From Patiria miniata (taxonomy: Eukaryota > Echinodermata > Asteroidea > Valvatida > Asterinidae), in the NCBI RefSeq assembly GCF_015706575.1, contig NW_024037058.1, positions 13,661,547-13,725,546 of the forward strand: a stretch of DNA of 64,000 nucleotides, given 5' to 3'. Shown in pieces: positions 1 through 12,362 of this stretch. How positions within the stretch are numbered: the first letter of the stretch is position 1; every line of letters begins with the position of its first letter. The notes below the pieces were generated by a model. That model made no database searches, was not told the origin of the DNA, and saw nothing but the letters and a program-made list of their open reading frames with translations. Made by a program: the position numbers and the translations under genes.

Positions 1-1666
1 TACACTATTGGCTATTTCAAAATGAATGAAATCCTCTTTCAAAAACAATTTTCACCAATTATTAAAATAATTTTAAACTTTTGATTAGTAGCTATTTAGG
101 TATTGGTCTTTAATCATAAGTAACGGAAAAACCGTTCCAATTGCATCTGAACATGTAGTCTGAACATTTCATGTGCCAAACCAACGCATGCTTGAAACAT
201 AGAGCTACATAGCTCCATGCTTGTACATTACCACTGGAAAAGACCGCGCAAACAGTGAAGCTCGTTTTAACCGCATTTGACAGGGTAAGAACCGTGACAT
301 TTGTGTGTTATGTTTATAATGCAACAATGAACTTAAGCCTTCAGCTCCTGGGTAGATGATTTTAATTTTGGCAAACTACAATAACGTCCGATTGACAAAC
401 AATAACACGTGGACAAGACTGATTTTGGTGAGTTGTATTCAAATCAGCATAATACCACTCTTGCGACTTTTACTAAGCTTTTCTTATTTGTTACCATGCA
501 TGGTTTAAGGAGAAAGATACTTTACTAATATGTGGGGAAAAAACAAACAATCGAAATGGGTTAACTAAGTAGGTGAAAATTGCCGTCAAAAGTGGATTTT
601 TTTTGTTTTAACAACCCTGCACTGCCAAGCCAAGTTTACTACGCTGACGAAAGTAATGGACGCATGGATATAATTTAGGACACGCTTGGCTACTCACGCT
701 GCGTAAGTGCACCTTCCAATAAATAATAAAAGGATTCCAGACTGATACTTAGTCTTCCCTTAAACTGCTGGGTGCAGGGGATGATGTTATCCTTTTATAA
801 ACATAATCACTTGGACTTATCGTTTAGGCATGAACGAGTCGGGCGGGTTGCTTTCTCATTTGATGCTTTGTTTTCGAGTGGTTTTGTTTCTTTGACACCA
901 GAAAGCCAATTTAGCTATGGCACTGTTGTTTAATCATTGGTGAAGTCTCGCTCCAGGTACGCCACTTTAAGTCGGTCAATGTTTTACCGAGTCTCGCTTA
1001 CTATTAAAATCTAGAATGAAATGTTTTTCCTCACGCTCCAGAACTTTGAAAGTGGGGAGGCTGATGTTGTAGCCTGGAATTCATTGTATTATTTATTGGC
1101 TGCTGCACTTACGCTATACGCGAGTAGCAAGCGTGTCCTTTCCTATTACATGTAAAGAGCATTGGATCCATACACCAGGCACTAGCACTCAGTACTTCTC
1201 TGGCAGCAAGATGGGCCTACATCCATATACTTCGCGACTCCAGTCTTCTTCTTTTCATTTATACATCAGTGAGTCTATTGCTTCGACAAAAATCATTTTC
1301 TATATGCGATATTGAGTATATTCTTTGAAAATGTCAGGGATTATTAAAGAAACATTATAAAACATATGTGTACTTAATTTCTTTCTACCCCTATAAGAGT
1401 GTTTTCGGGGTGTTTTTTACTCTTGGCTCAAGTCCCCCCCCCCCCCCCCCAGGGCCCCCTCCCCTTGGATGGGCCGCTGCACTCAGAAACGCAGGGTTGA
1501 GTAAAGCGACCCGGTTTTGAGATGCTTTTGTTTTTCATACAAAAAAACACCAGCTCAAGAGAGGGCGCAAGCCTCCTCAAAATTGACACAAGGCAGAGTT
1601 GACCACGCGGAAACTTGCTATTGGAGCTATTCTGTTGTGTAGCAATGTCATTTTTATAGGGAGCGT
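1..1666. other. No gene seen
   Basis: AT-rich unique DNA with a C homopolymer near 1434-1450. No supported exon, RNA or delimited element. Confidence 0.6.
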
Positions 1667-2085
1667 TTGTTTATGGTGTTAATCGAGGACACACACGTGC
1701 AACATCCTCTGTGGATCGAGGACAGGAACCAAATCGAGGACGACCTCCATTAGAAAACATGTACAAAACCAATGAGAGCTGTTGCGAAAAAAAGATAGTA
1801 CAAACAAAGGAAAATGGAAGAGGAACAAAAGAAAATACTCGATTTTCACCATAAATTAACGTCGGTGTGTGAGTGCGTTTGTTTATGGTGTAAATCGAGG
1901 ACACACACGTGCAACATCATCGATGAATAATGAGGACAGGAACCAAATCGAGGACGACCTCGATAAGAAAACGTGTAAAAACTAATGAGAGCTGTTGGAA
2001 AAAAAGTATGAGTACAAACAAAGGAAAAGGGAAGAGGGACAAAAGAAAATTCGCGATTTAAAAACGAACCACCATTTTTTTATAT
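1667..2085. repeat. Tandem duplication, about 211-bp unit
   Basis: Two diverged copies start at about 1667 and 1878 with GTTTGTTTATGGTGT and share the run ATCGAGGACACACACGTGC, the phrase GGACAGGAACCAAATCGAGG and a purine-rich 3' half. No conserved reading frame is seen. Confidence 0.75.
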
Positions 2086-2589
2086 ACCATTTTAAAGCTT
2101 GGGACCTTAACCTTATCCCTGGCGAGTATTGGTTTGATATTGAAACGAGTTTTAAAATCATTCGTGCTCAAATAAGGCTTGTCGAAAGGCGTTTTCAAAG
2201 GCGTGTCGAAAACAAACTCAAACGATTTCAATAAACATCGTTAATTAATGCGGTACATCAGAGGCAAATTCGAGTCACACTTTGAGCGCGCTTTTTGAAT
2301 AGGTACATACTTGCACGTGAATTTCAAAAGAGACCCAGAATGACAAAAGCGAAGAACAATATTGGGAATTTATTGAAGGTGTATATTTGGACCACCACCG
2401 AGCATCACTACCTGTATGCGTGCGTAACATACAGTCCATGTACTCGTAGGCTATGAGTGAAACCACACGAGGAGAATTATTGTAGTGGTCTCATTGGGAA
2501 CACCGTCGAAAATTACCTTTTGTGAACTGTTTCATATAGACGGCAACTTTAATTTCCGGGATGTTTTATCAACGTTAAACAAAGCACTT

Positions 2590-3150
2590 TCAATGGTCAT
2601 TCACAGCAGAAGCTTCCAAACACACGCAGCACCTTTGAAACATCCCCTGGCCAATGACAATATGCACGGTTCATTTCCGGCGACCGTTGTCTATCCACTT
2701 GGAAATTGAACTTGTTTTTTTTTCGCTGCTTACACGCGAGGATCCCCCAAAATTCAACTCACTGAAATGTGGAGGACACAATTTGCAAGCCGTTCGAGCC
2801 GACGACTTTTTTTGTTTTTTGTTATGTCACCCACTTCGGTTTCAGTGAATGACATATCCAGTGTCTGTCCTGACAATGTGAATTCCCCTCAAAAATGAAT
2901 GTACATCAATTTAATTAAAAGGGAAATTACCACACAATCTTCTTTGAAAAGCATTTTCTTTTCTGTTTGTCTCAGGGCGGTATGTAGGTACTTCAAGGGA
3001 CACTAGGCCTACATTCAGAATGATTGGATTCTGAAAATTGTAAAGAAAGGCAAAAAACGACTTAGTTTCAATGTATTAGTGATATTAAGGCAACTTCGGG
3101 GATAAAGTAACGTGTTATAAAAATAGTGAGGGATTTTAACTACAAATCAA
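2590..3150. repeat. Dispersed duplicated block, copy 1
   Basis: This sequence recurs in diverged form at 3790-4740. Shared runs include GGTCATTCACAGCA, CACTTGGAAATTGAACTTG, CACTGAAATGTGGAGGACA and TCCAGTGTCTGTCCTGACAA. Frames are not conserved between copies, so I treat it as a non-coding repeat. Confidence 0.75.
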
Positions 3151-3242
3151 TTAAAATTTCAATTTTCAGGTTCAATTTTTGGGGGGGTTAATTGATGACT
3201 TTTGGGAGAAAATTCCATCCAAAGATGATCACCCCTAAAAGT

Positions 3243-3748
3243 CAACCTCGTCCCAGGGTGTCGAGCAGTACGCGCCCACCACTGCCTGCTCTCTCACCCT
3301 GGTATTAGATCATTTGCATGTGCAAGATTTTTGAACAGGTATGCAAATGAGGAATAGTCTGGTGCCTGCATGTGCGTTACATTTGCGTTTGTTTTTGTAT
3401 GTGGTGTCTGGGGTAAAAACAAAATCAATTCGTCGCAGCGCGAACATGGCGTGAGTTACGAAAACACGATTTTATTTTAGTTGAACTGTTACGATCTTAA
3501 CGAGACAACATGCAGTATCACATTTCATATTAATATTAACAAATTGGAAAGGAAATGAATATTTTCGAGAAGGCGTGGACGATGATGATCGCGAAAACAC
3601 GTACTGCCTCTTGTGAGTAACAACACCAAGTACACGATATAATTATCCCATTGCAGTATCGAATCAGGATACAAGAAGAAAGTTTCCTATCCAGGGCTTA
3701 CTATTGGAAACGAGGTTGGAAATAAAGTAAGCACTGGGGACGAGGTTG
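3243..3748. mobile_element. 506-bp MITE with CAACCTCGTCCC ends and 10-bp target duplication
   Basis: Inverted ends read CAACCTCGTCCCAGGG on the left and CACTGGGGACGAGGTTG on the right. It is flanked by perfect direct repeats CCCTAAAAGT at 3233-3242 and 3749-3758. No transposase frame. The duplication length is compatible with Mutator-like (9-10 bp) or with an 8-bp family plus chance matches. Confidence 0.82.
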
Positions 3749-3789
3749 CCCTAAAAGTAAGTCTTGAAGCCCATCGCCATTTTGAAACA

Positions 3790-4740
3790 CTTTCTTTGGT
3801 CATTCACAGCAAAAGCTTCTAAACACACAAAGACCTTTAAAACATCCTCTGGTCAATGACAACATGCGTAATCTCCGGCAACCTTTGTCTATACACTTGG
3901 AAATTGAACTTGAGCTTTGTTCCGCTGCTTACACACACGGGGATGCCGCCAAATTCAATATCACTGAAATGTGGAGGACAGAATCTGCATGCCGTTCTAG
4001 CCGACGACCTTTCTTTTGTTTTGTTTATGGCGAAAGGGTCGTCACGTTTAGTAGGCCTATCGTGTGTTCGGTGTGTATATCCAGTATGATTTATATCTGG
4101 TTATCATGATGTACTTGCCGTGGTTTGGGTACGAATGTGTGAGTAACACGATCAAAAGATATCAGTCACTCATTTTATGGACAGGAGCAATTTCCAGAAA
4201 TTATGGATTTTGACGTCTAGCTCCTTTGCGTCTCACTGAAAGCTGGCGCGCTATTAAGTCACTCTGCTGTGAAATCAAATCCTTCCGTTGACAAAACCCT
4301 CTCACTGGTGAAACATTAATGGCCACAACCTCCACAAAACTTGATTATAATCCTCGGTCCTCAGGCAAAACAACATGTTATGTCACCCACTTCGGTTTTA
4401 GTGAATGACGTCTATCCAGTGTCTGTCCTGACAATGCGACTGACTGCCCCTCCAAACAAATGTGAATGTGCACAGCAATTTAATTAAAAAAAAAAAAACA
4501 ACTGCTACACAATCTTCTTTGAAAAAGATTTTTTTCTGTTTTTTTTTTCTCAGGTCGGTATGTACATAACTGATCAAAGGACACTATACATTCAGAACGC
4601 AAGATTGGATTCTGAAAATTTTAAAGAAAGGCAAAACTTAGTTTATATGCATTAGTGATATTAAGTATACCGCCTCAACCTTGGGGATTAAGTGACGTAT
4701 TGGAAAACAAATATTCATGGATTTTAACTAATTACTTAAA
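3790..4740. repeat. Dispersed duplicated block, copy 2 (interrupted)
   Basis: This is the second copy of the 2590-3150 block. About 330 bp of unrelated sequence, near 4040-4375, separates the two matching halves, so either copy 2 has an insertion or copy 1 a deletion. Confidence 0.7.
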
Positions 4741-6098
4741 AAAGAAATCTTTCGAATATCACGAAGGCAAACGATTCGTATCTTTTTTGTTTAATCGATC
4801 GATTTTTTAATAGATCATGATCGTGTATCTTGCTGTTTGATTGCTGCTCGAAGGGAATATAATATTCCCCCTATGATATCGCACAGTATCAACACGTAAT
4901 AAAACAGCGGTAGATGCGGCCAAAATACACACATATTTATATATATTTGGAAGTTAACGGGATTTGGGGCTGCAACATGTCCGGGGTAATCACGTTTTAG
5001 GAACATTGTAACCGAATAAATTCACATAGTTTCCAAAGGGAAAATAGGTTTCGAACATGTTGTCTTAATGATACTGGGGAAAACTTCATTTTACGGCTCG
5101 GTTTTGCCGAACTGAATAGCCGTAAGTGTGCGGTAATACTATATATTTACTCACATCTGAGGCTTTGCGGAGAAAGTGCCCCTGCTATAAAGGTGAACAG
5201 TTACCTCTCTGTGTCTTCCTGAGGATGAGTTTTTTTTCTTCTCGCACTGCTAGAGCGTGACAGCCCTTCAAACGTCAAACAGCCTTAGATACGTAAAAGC
5301 ATGGCCTGACATAATCCCTTCCTAAATTGCAGTGAAGCGGAAAATGGCGCATTCTACTCTCAAAATATATATATATATTTTTTTTTTAATTCTGTGATAC
5401 ATGCAAGGCCACATATTTATGAATTCCACAGTCACTATCAAGTGGGTAATTTATTAAAAGAAAAAAAATAGAGACACGTCTAAAAAATGTCAGGAAACTC
5501 GTCAGTTCTCAAGCGAAAAAACATCGCAAACGTTTTCCCTCCGCGGGCTAAATTTCAAAATCACATACACTTGATTAGACTGATTGTCAGACTAAAAGGG
5601 AAGAGGAGGGGTTATAGCATAGACGCACTGTGTACTTGAATGATTAAGCGATTGTTTTCCATGAGAAGCATTTGTCACCGAAGCTATGAAGAGTAACCCC
5701 CACACATAGGTGCAATGACATTCTCATACATATAGGGGCATTCCCCACACACGAACCGAGTACAGACATTATGCGCAGCGGCCATCTTGGAGGGAATCTT
5801 TTGCTATTTTAATTCGGAAATAATGAATGCACAAGAGGTTCACTTGTGCATATCCCAGCAAAACAAAGGTACTGCCCTCTAAGATGGCTGCTACGCAGAG
5901 GGTCTATTTTTTTTTTTTTTTTACCGTTGTTCATATTTTAAGGATCTCACGATACAAGGAAAATGCCATCATATTTAATACATCGTATTGTTTTTGTTTG
6001 TTTGTTGACTGCTCTTTGATCCGACACCCTTGTGTGCCGCCACCCCTATATATTCCGACAACCCCAATATAAGTTTGTGTTACTCCCGGTTGTAGGAT
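4741..6098. other. No gene seen
   Basis: AT-rich DNA with short AT microsatellite (near 5365) and T-runs. Open frames are short and unconvincing. Confidence 0.6.
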
Positions 6099-6127
6099 TA
6101 GAGTAAGGGTTAGTGTTAGGGTTAGGG
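6099..6127 (+). repeat. Short telomere-like TTAGGG tract
   Basis: A few imperfect TTAGGG-type units (GGGTTAGTGTTAGGGTTAGGG-like, with an irregular unit) directly precede the 16-bp minisatellite. It is too short to be a telomere; it may be an interstitial remnant. Confidence 0.6.
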
Positions 6128-6136
6128 ATAGGAATA

Positions 6137-7086
6137 TGAGCAGTCGGAACATATAGGTGTGTCGAAACATAGGTGTGTCGAAACATAGGTGAGTCGGAAC
6201 ATAGGTGTGTCAAAACATAGGTGTGTCAGAACATAGGTGCGTTGGTACATAGGTGTGTCGGAGCATAAGTGTGTCAGAACATAGGTGTTTTGGTACATAG
6301 GTGTGTCGGAACATAGGTGTGTCGAATAGGTGTGTTGGAACATAGGTGTGTCGGAACATAGGTGAGTCGGAACATAGGTGTGTTGGTTCATAGGTGTGTT
6401 GGAACACAGGTGTGTTGGAACATAGGTGTGTCGGAACATAGGTGTGTCGAAACATAGGCGTGTCGAAACATAGGTGTGTCGAAACATAGGTGTGTCAGAA
6501 CATAGGTGTGTCGGAACATAGGTGTGTCTAAACATAGGTGTGTCAGAACATAGGTGCGTTGTACATAGGTGTGTCGGAGCATAAGTGTGTCGAATAGGTG
6601 TGTTGGAACATAGGTGTGTCGGAACATAGGTGAGTCGGAACATAGGTGTGTTGGTTCATAGGTGTGTTGGTACTTAGGTGTGTCGGAACATAGGTGTGTC
6701 GGAACATAGGTGTGTCGGAATATAGGTGTGTTGGTTCATAGGTGTGTTGGAACAAAGGTGTGTCGGAACATAGGTGTGTCGGAACATAGGTGTGTTGGTT
6801 CATAGGTGTGTTGGAACATAGGTGTGTCGGAACATAGGTGTGTCGGAACATAGGTTATGTCTGAACATAGGTTTGTTGGAACATAGGTGTGTCGGAACAT
6901 AGGTGTGTCAGAACATGGTGTGTTGGTTCATAGGTGTGTTGGAACATAGGTGTGTCGGAACATAGGAGTGTCGGAACATAGGTTATGTCTGAACATAGGT
7001 GTGTTGGAACATAGGTGTGTTGGAACATAGGTGTGTTGGAACATAGGTGTGTCGGAACATAGGTGTGTCAGAACATAGGTGTGTTA
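6137..7086. repeat. 16-bp minisatellite, about 59 copies
   Basis: The consensus unit is ACATAGGTGTGTCGGA with variants at the last positions (TCGGA, TTGGA, TCAGA, TTGGT). Larger blocks repeat within it: a variant ending TTATGTCTGA occurs twice, near 6850 and 6980, and a GGTACATAGGTGTGTCGGAGC block near 6243 and 6550. Because the unit has no minus-strand stop in any frame and 16 is not a multiple of three, long minus-strand open frames with a 16-residue period arise; these are not considered genes. Confidence 0.97.
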
Positions 7087-7127
7087 CCGTTTTTATGAGT
7101 CAGCTGTAAGTATGACTAGATTTACTG

Positions 7128-7425
7128 TTTAATAATAATAATTATAATATCAGGCATTTATATAGCGCTTTTAAACGGGGTATCAAAGCTCTTTACAATT
7201 ATTATTACCCCTGCTCAACACTCCTGAAACCTTCTCAACTCCCTGGGGAGCATACACGGCCGATAGGCAGCCATTTCGGCGCTCTTGGCCGTAATCTACC
7301 TCTCACAGACCAATCTATACTCCTGGGTGGAGAGAAGCAATGAGTGACGAAGCGCCTTGCTCAAGGGTGCACGAACCATAACCCAGGCTGGACTCGAACC
7401 CACAACGTGTTCACTGAGCATTGAT
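7128..7425 (-). mobile_element. tRNA-headed SINE, 5' truncated
   Basis: On the minus strand a B-box-like GGGTTCGAGTCC (7388-7400) is followed by a TTGAGCAAGGCGC-type conserved stretch and ends in GCGCTATATAAATGCCTG plus an ATT-rich tail. The A-box region is degenerate. Structure is shared with the element at 56430-56610. Confidence 0.7.
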
Positions 7426-8819
7426 TATGTATTTTATTTATACATTTAGCCTTCTGAGTGCCAAATGAATCATTTTCTGAAAGTCTGATTACCATATGCA
7501 TGGGTGTTTACGGTCAAAGAAAATGGTAAATACAAAGTTTGGTGTTGTGTCATGGCGGACCCTCGTCAGATGTCAAACACAACTTTGATGTCAACACATA
7601 ACTTTGATGTCTGCCCAAAAGAGGGACTGTTAGTTTTATCAACGTTTTTTTTCTCCTTTAACACATATAGGCTCATCCGTTGACCTTTTGATTGGAGGTT
7701 TACAGAACGATTTCGAGACCGTCATGCAAAATTCATCAAAGCCAAATTTGACCCTTTCAATTTATCATCTGTTATTGGTATTTGGCAAGTCGTACACGGT
7801 TCCTAAGAAACGCTTGTTTCCGATAGGAACCACGTTTGATATTTTAAACAGGCATCCGCGATCACAATGCATTATCAGTATGCCATTATCGCCCTGTGAG
7901 TGCGGTGTTGGTTAAGTGCGCTGATGACCAAAACAAATATTCTTGATTCCAAGAGCGAGCTCCGAGTAATGAGCGGCCGTTATATCAGTCATTTATCTTG
8001 ATAAAACTCAATCTCGTGTTGGCATAACGTAAGGGACGACCGGTAGTTTCCTCACTGACAGATATTATACGGCGAGCTAGCTATAGTCAAGGGTCCTTAA
8101 TATTTCCATCAACTGAAGAGACTCAGATTGGCGCGTGTGTTCTATTATTCCGAGGCAAATTGCACGACCGCGATATGGTTGTCAGAGCCCCAATTACCAT
8201 CACGTCCCTGTTGAATAGCATCATCGACGAATGAATAATTTCTAGAATCAGGCAAGGCGAATATGTTTCCAATGTCATGAGTGGTTGTTAGACACTATGC
8301 CACTCTTAGGCCTACACATCTATTGTTCATTATAATACATTTCATCCAAACACGAAGGCCTACGTTTCTCCCCCCCCCCCAAAAAAAAAAAAAAAAAAAA
8401 ATCAGAATTAAAAGTTGTTTTAGTTAACTTGAACACGGCCATTTTCATGATAGCCATGGATGATCAGCTTTCCAATAGTGAGCGAAATTTTGCGATACAT
8501 GTTTGACCCTTTTTCGCCTGGAGTAAAGAATTCTACGGAGACTAACGAAAACATTTGTTTTACACATTCACTCAGTTCTTTCTTAAACTTTCATTTTAGA
8601 CACGGTCAATACCCAAATACAAACCAATGAATATAACTTTATTGATAATAATATTGGGGAATATTCTACAAACGCTGCCATACATTTTCAACCAACTCTT
8701 CCACAGCTTATGTCACAACGTGCTCTTCCAGAGTTATAAATCAATTAAGAGTTTGTTAATGTCATTTTTAATGCTGAAATTAAGCCTAAAACAAGCTGCA
8801 ATTCTGGCTTCGGTTTAGC
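7426..8819. other. No gene seen
   Basis: Unique-looking sequence with a C-then-A homopolymer near 8371-8400. No exon with family resemblance. Confidence 0.55.
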
Positions 8820-9010
8820 TTTCTTGCCCCAATGGAACGCTTTTTTATCCTTGGCATATATATCCTTTCCACTGCGGCTACCTCTGAGGTGTATGCTTTT
8901 GTTCCACCGCTTGCAGTTGTCCGAAGGTTCGATAGTCCAAAGGTTCGTTAATCTGAAGATTCGCGATAGTTAGTCCGAGGTTTCGTTAGTCCAAACGTTG
9001 CAGTCTAGTA
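8820..9010. repeat. Dispersed repeat with TCCGAAGGTTCG motifs, copy 1
   Basis: This block shares CATATATATCCTTTCCACTGC, GTTCCACC and CGATAGTCCAAAGGTTCGTT with 10920-11110 in the same order. It carries several AGTCCGAAGGTTCG-like units. Confidence 0.75.
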
Positions 9011-10132
9011 AATATGGACTGTCGTAGACTTCAGTGATAAATACGCGCACTTCCAAAAATTATGTTTAAAAAAATATTCACATCAGTTTCTCTCCAAGGT
9101 ATTTGAGACACACATCAAAATAATGTCGTCATCTTTCATTTTCTGTTCAATAGTTTCGGGGGGGGGGGTTCACTAATTACTTTTGGGAGAAAATTCCATC
9201 CAATGATGATTAAATCACATCTAATATTGTCGTAGATTTACAATCTTTAATAAAGGAAAACTGCCTTGTCGAAAAACACGTCATGTGGGTTACAACAGTG
9301 CGACCGAACCGCCGACTTAAAAGTATCGGTGGCTCAATATTATGCCTATTATCACAGGCGTCGGGGTACCTATCCCCAAGCTTATACATGGAGCTATCTA
9401 AAGTCCTTTTCTGTATATAATAATGGTCTAAACAAATTGATAATCCACCCGCTTGTAATCTGATTGTTTACAGTATTTATAACCTCCAAATTCATATTCA
9501 ATCCCAGGAGTATACACTAGATTGTGTTCGCGCTCAGGAACATATGCAGTCTTCAAGTGGCTCCAAGCACATTATTTTCAAACTAATGCCTCAAGAAACA
9601 ACTGGCCATACATACTGAAAACGGACAGCCGGCTCCCTCGAGGGGTTCATCGGAGGCCTGATGAACATGACAAGCCATAGATTCAAACTGATTTATTTTT
9701 GTTATCCGAAAATCCGTATAGATTGCCTTCACGCACTGCAGAAAGTGCATCTGAACTTGGAATTCTCGCTTTGTTTTGTTTTCGAAGCGGGCACTCCAGC
9801 ATTAGCTTCGCTTTAAAGGTTGTTTTGCATCCTCTGAGCTATGAGCTTTCGATATAACGCAGAGAAAAGACAAACATAAAACAACCCCCCCCCCCAAAAA
9901 AAAAAAATCCATGTCAACATCAGTCTGACAGTCGTCCAACTTGTGAATTGTCCTGTTAGGCATGTATCGGATATGTTGTTTAAACTCGGTTTAGTATTTT
10001 GGAGGACGGAGGTTCACCCCTCTTCCAGCCAGTCAATTTCGCTTGGGCTGAAAATTGACATACAAGGGCGCCTGGCGAGGTTTCATCATGGCTGAGTAAC
10101 TCTGATGGTTCGAATGGTCAGCACTACTATTC

Positions 10133-10592
10133 GCAGGGGCGTAGCAAGGTCATTTTTGTTGGGGGTAAACATTTCTTGAAAAGGGCTTTCGCACATCCGT
10201 GCTGAATTGTAGACACGTTCTTTTCTCCGGACACTTGACCTCCGTAATATCAAATTGTGGGGGAACAATATGGCGGACAATGTATGGCTTTTCAGGGGAC
10301 ACATGAACAGCACACGCGCGAAATTTAAAAGAGAAAATCGTAACGGCCGCTGCCACAAAAGGGGCCCGATTTTTGTTTGCAAAAAAGGGCACTTGTTCGG
10401 AAAAAAAGCACTCGTTAAAATAAAGGGACACTCGTTATTTTTTTTATATTTTGGGGGGGTTGGGATGGGGGAGGGGGTTAAACGCTGGTGACTGAAAAAA
10501 GGGGCACTTGAATAGAAAAGGGCAGTCTTTACAAAATATGGGGGGGGGGGGGTATTCCACTTATCCACTTAACCCCGCTGGCTACGCCACTG
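10133..10592. mobile_element. hAT-like MITE with CAG(G/T)GGCGTAGC ends
   Basis: Inverted ends are CAGGGGCGTAGC (10133) and GCTACGCCACTG (ending 10592). Flanking octamers ACTATTCG and ATGATGCG match at 5 of 8 positions, an eroded target duplication. The interior has G-rich tracts and GGGCACTTGTTC-like runs that resemble 63500-63690. Confidence 0.72.
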
Positions 10593-10919
10593 ATGATGCG
10601 TGCAGCAGGCAGCGAGTTGGAAACTTAAGTAACATCTCAAATCAATCACAAGAAACAGGGGAGATGATCAGTGAGGAAGGCATGCCTTAATTTGGTCACT
10701 TGTCCACTTGATCAGCTTGTGACTTCAGCATCCAGGCACTTGTGATGGATCGGGTGAACACTTAACTGCATTATAGCATTACGTTTGTCACTGAACATTT
10801 GCAGGTAGAAACAACACGCATTGGCTTTTGTTGTTTAGACTTGCACCTGACTAAATAGTGTTCAGTACTGTTGGTTGAGCGTCCGTTTCGCATCCCGTGC
10901 GCCGCAGGCTGCCTCTGCT

Positions 10920-11770
10920 CAGATTTCCTGCCCCAAAGTCAACGTTTCTTGTTTTTAATCCTTTGCATATATATCCTTTCCACTGCAGCTACCTTTGAGA
11001 TGTGTTTGTTTTGTTCCACCCACCGCTCGCAGTTGTCCGAAGGATCGATAGTCCAAAGGTTCGTTATTCCGATGGTTCGCGATCGTCAGTCCGAAGGTTC
11101 GTCAGTCCGAAGGTTCGCAGTCCGAAGTGTTAGTCCGAAAATCGAGTAAGGTTAAATAATCCGAAGGTTGGAAAGTCCAAATAGAGGATAAAATTCGATA
11201 GTCCGCATCGACAATGAGGTTCAACACGCGCCGAATTAACAGCATGTTTTGAACAGTATTGTCAACTCGGACTATTGAGCCTAGCGTGATTTCGGATAAA
11301 TTAAGCAAGTCAAAGTGGCAGTCAATCAGTAAGTCAGTCAGGCAACCTTTGTTTTCATTTCGGACTAGGCCTAACGAACCTTCGGACTAATTTAACCTTA
11401 TTTTAAGTTCGGATCATCGAACGTACCTTCGGACAGTCGAACCTTCAGACAAATGAACCTTGGGACATCGAACCTTCGGACTATCGAACCTTCGGACAAA
11501 TGAACCTTCGAATCATCGAACCTTCTGACAAATGAACCTTGTTTTCATTTCGAACTATTGAACCTTCAGACTAATTAACCGTATTCTAAATTCCGTCTAT
11601 CGAACCTTCGAACTAATGAAACTTCGGACTATCGCATGAATTGCTCGGATTAACGAGCCTTATTTCATTTTCGGACTAATGAACCCCGGTTATAGAACAT
11701 GTGAGCGTTCGGACAATCGAACTTTCGGATCAATAAACATTCGGACTATCGAACATTTTGACTATCAAGC
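10920..11770. repeat. Degenerate minisatellite in two opposed halves
   Basis: The left half (about 11033-11115) has units like GTCCGAAGGTTCG. A non-repetitive centre follows, and the right half (about 11385-11760) has the inverse CGAACCTTCGGACTA at about 15-20 bp spacing. The whole is a large imperfect foldback. The left end is shared with 8820-9010. Confidence 0.8.
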
Positions 11771-12362
11771 AAATCCCGAGTGGACAACCAAAGCATTCAT
11801 TTTGACGGAATAAATAAAACCAAAAACAACTCAAATGTGGCTACTGAGTGCAAGGGCCTATGCATTTACTGGTCGTCATAACAGCCAAAGAAAAACAAAC
11901 TACTCGAGGGTTGTTTTTGTCACGTCAACGTTCACAGATCAATATCGGAAAGATATCGGATCAGCATTCTCAACGAGTCTCGGAAGCTCCCGGGGTCATC
12001 TTGCAGCCAAGTTTACGTAAAATACTTAAGCGTGTAATTTTCACACTTCATAATTGTCAAATGACGACTGCTGACTCATCGAGAAAACCTCAAGTGTGTA
12101 TACTATATATCACGACTACTTCATCGTGCCCCTTTAGACTGACCTTTCTATAAACCCTAAAGTGGATAAGGACGCGCGTGTGGAGGGTCTTAAACACATT
12201 CACGAATTTCGGTTGATGTTTTATTTCCGAAAAAAAGTGCTGAACTCCTAAATCCACTATTTCGTCTCGATTCAATACTCATTCGTTACGGTAACCAATC
12301 AGACGTAAAGATGCGTTACACAAACACAAGACGAGTTGCAAAACTATATTATGATTGATAAA

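Noticed and set aside
6099..6127. Telomere or chromosome end
   Set aside because: Only a few imperfect TTAGGG-type units, with ordinary sequence on both sides.
6122..6851. Long minus-strand open frames of up to 173 codons with HTYVPTHLC repeats
   Set aside because: They are a by-product of the 16-bp minisatellite, open in several overlapping frames with no start context, signal peptide or splice structure.
6137..7086. CRISPR-like array
   Set aside because: Units are contiguous without spacers and the genome is animal.
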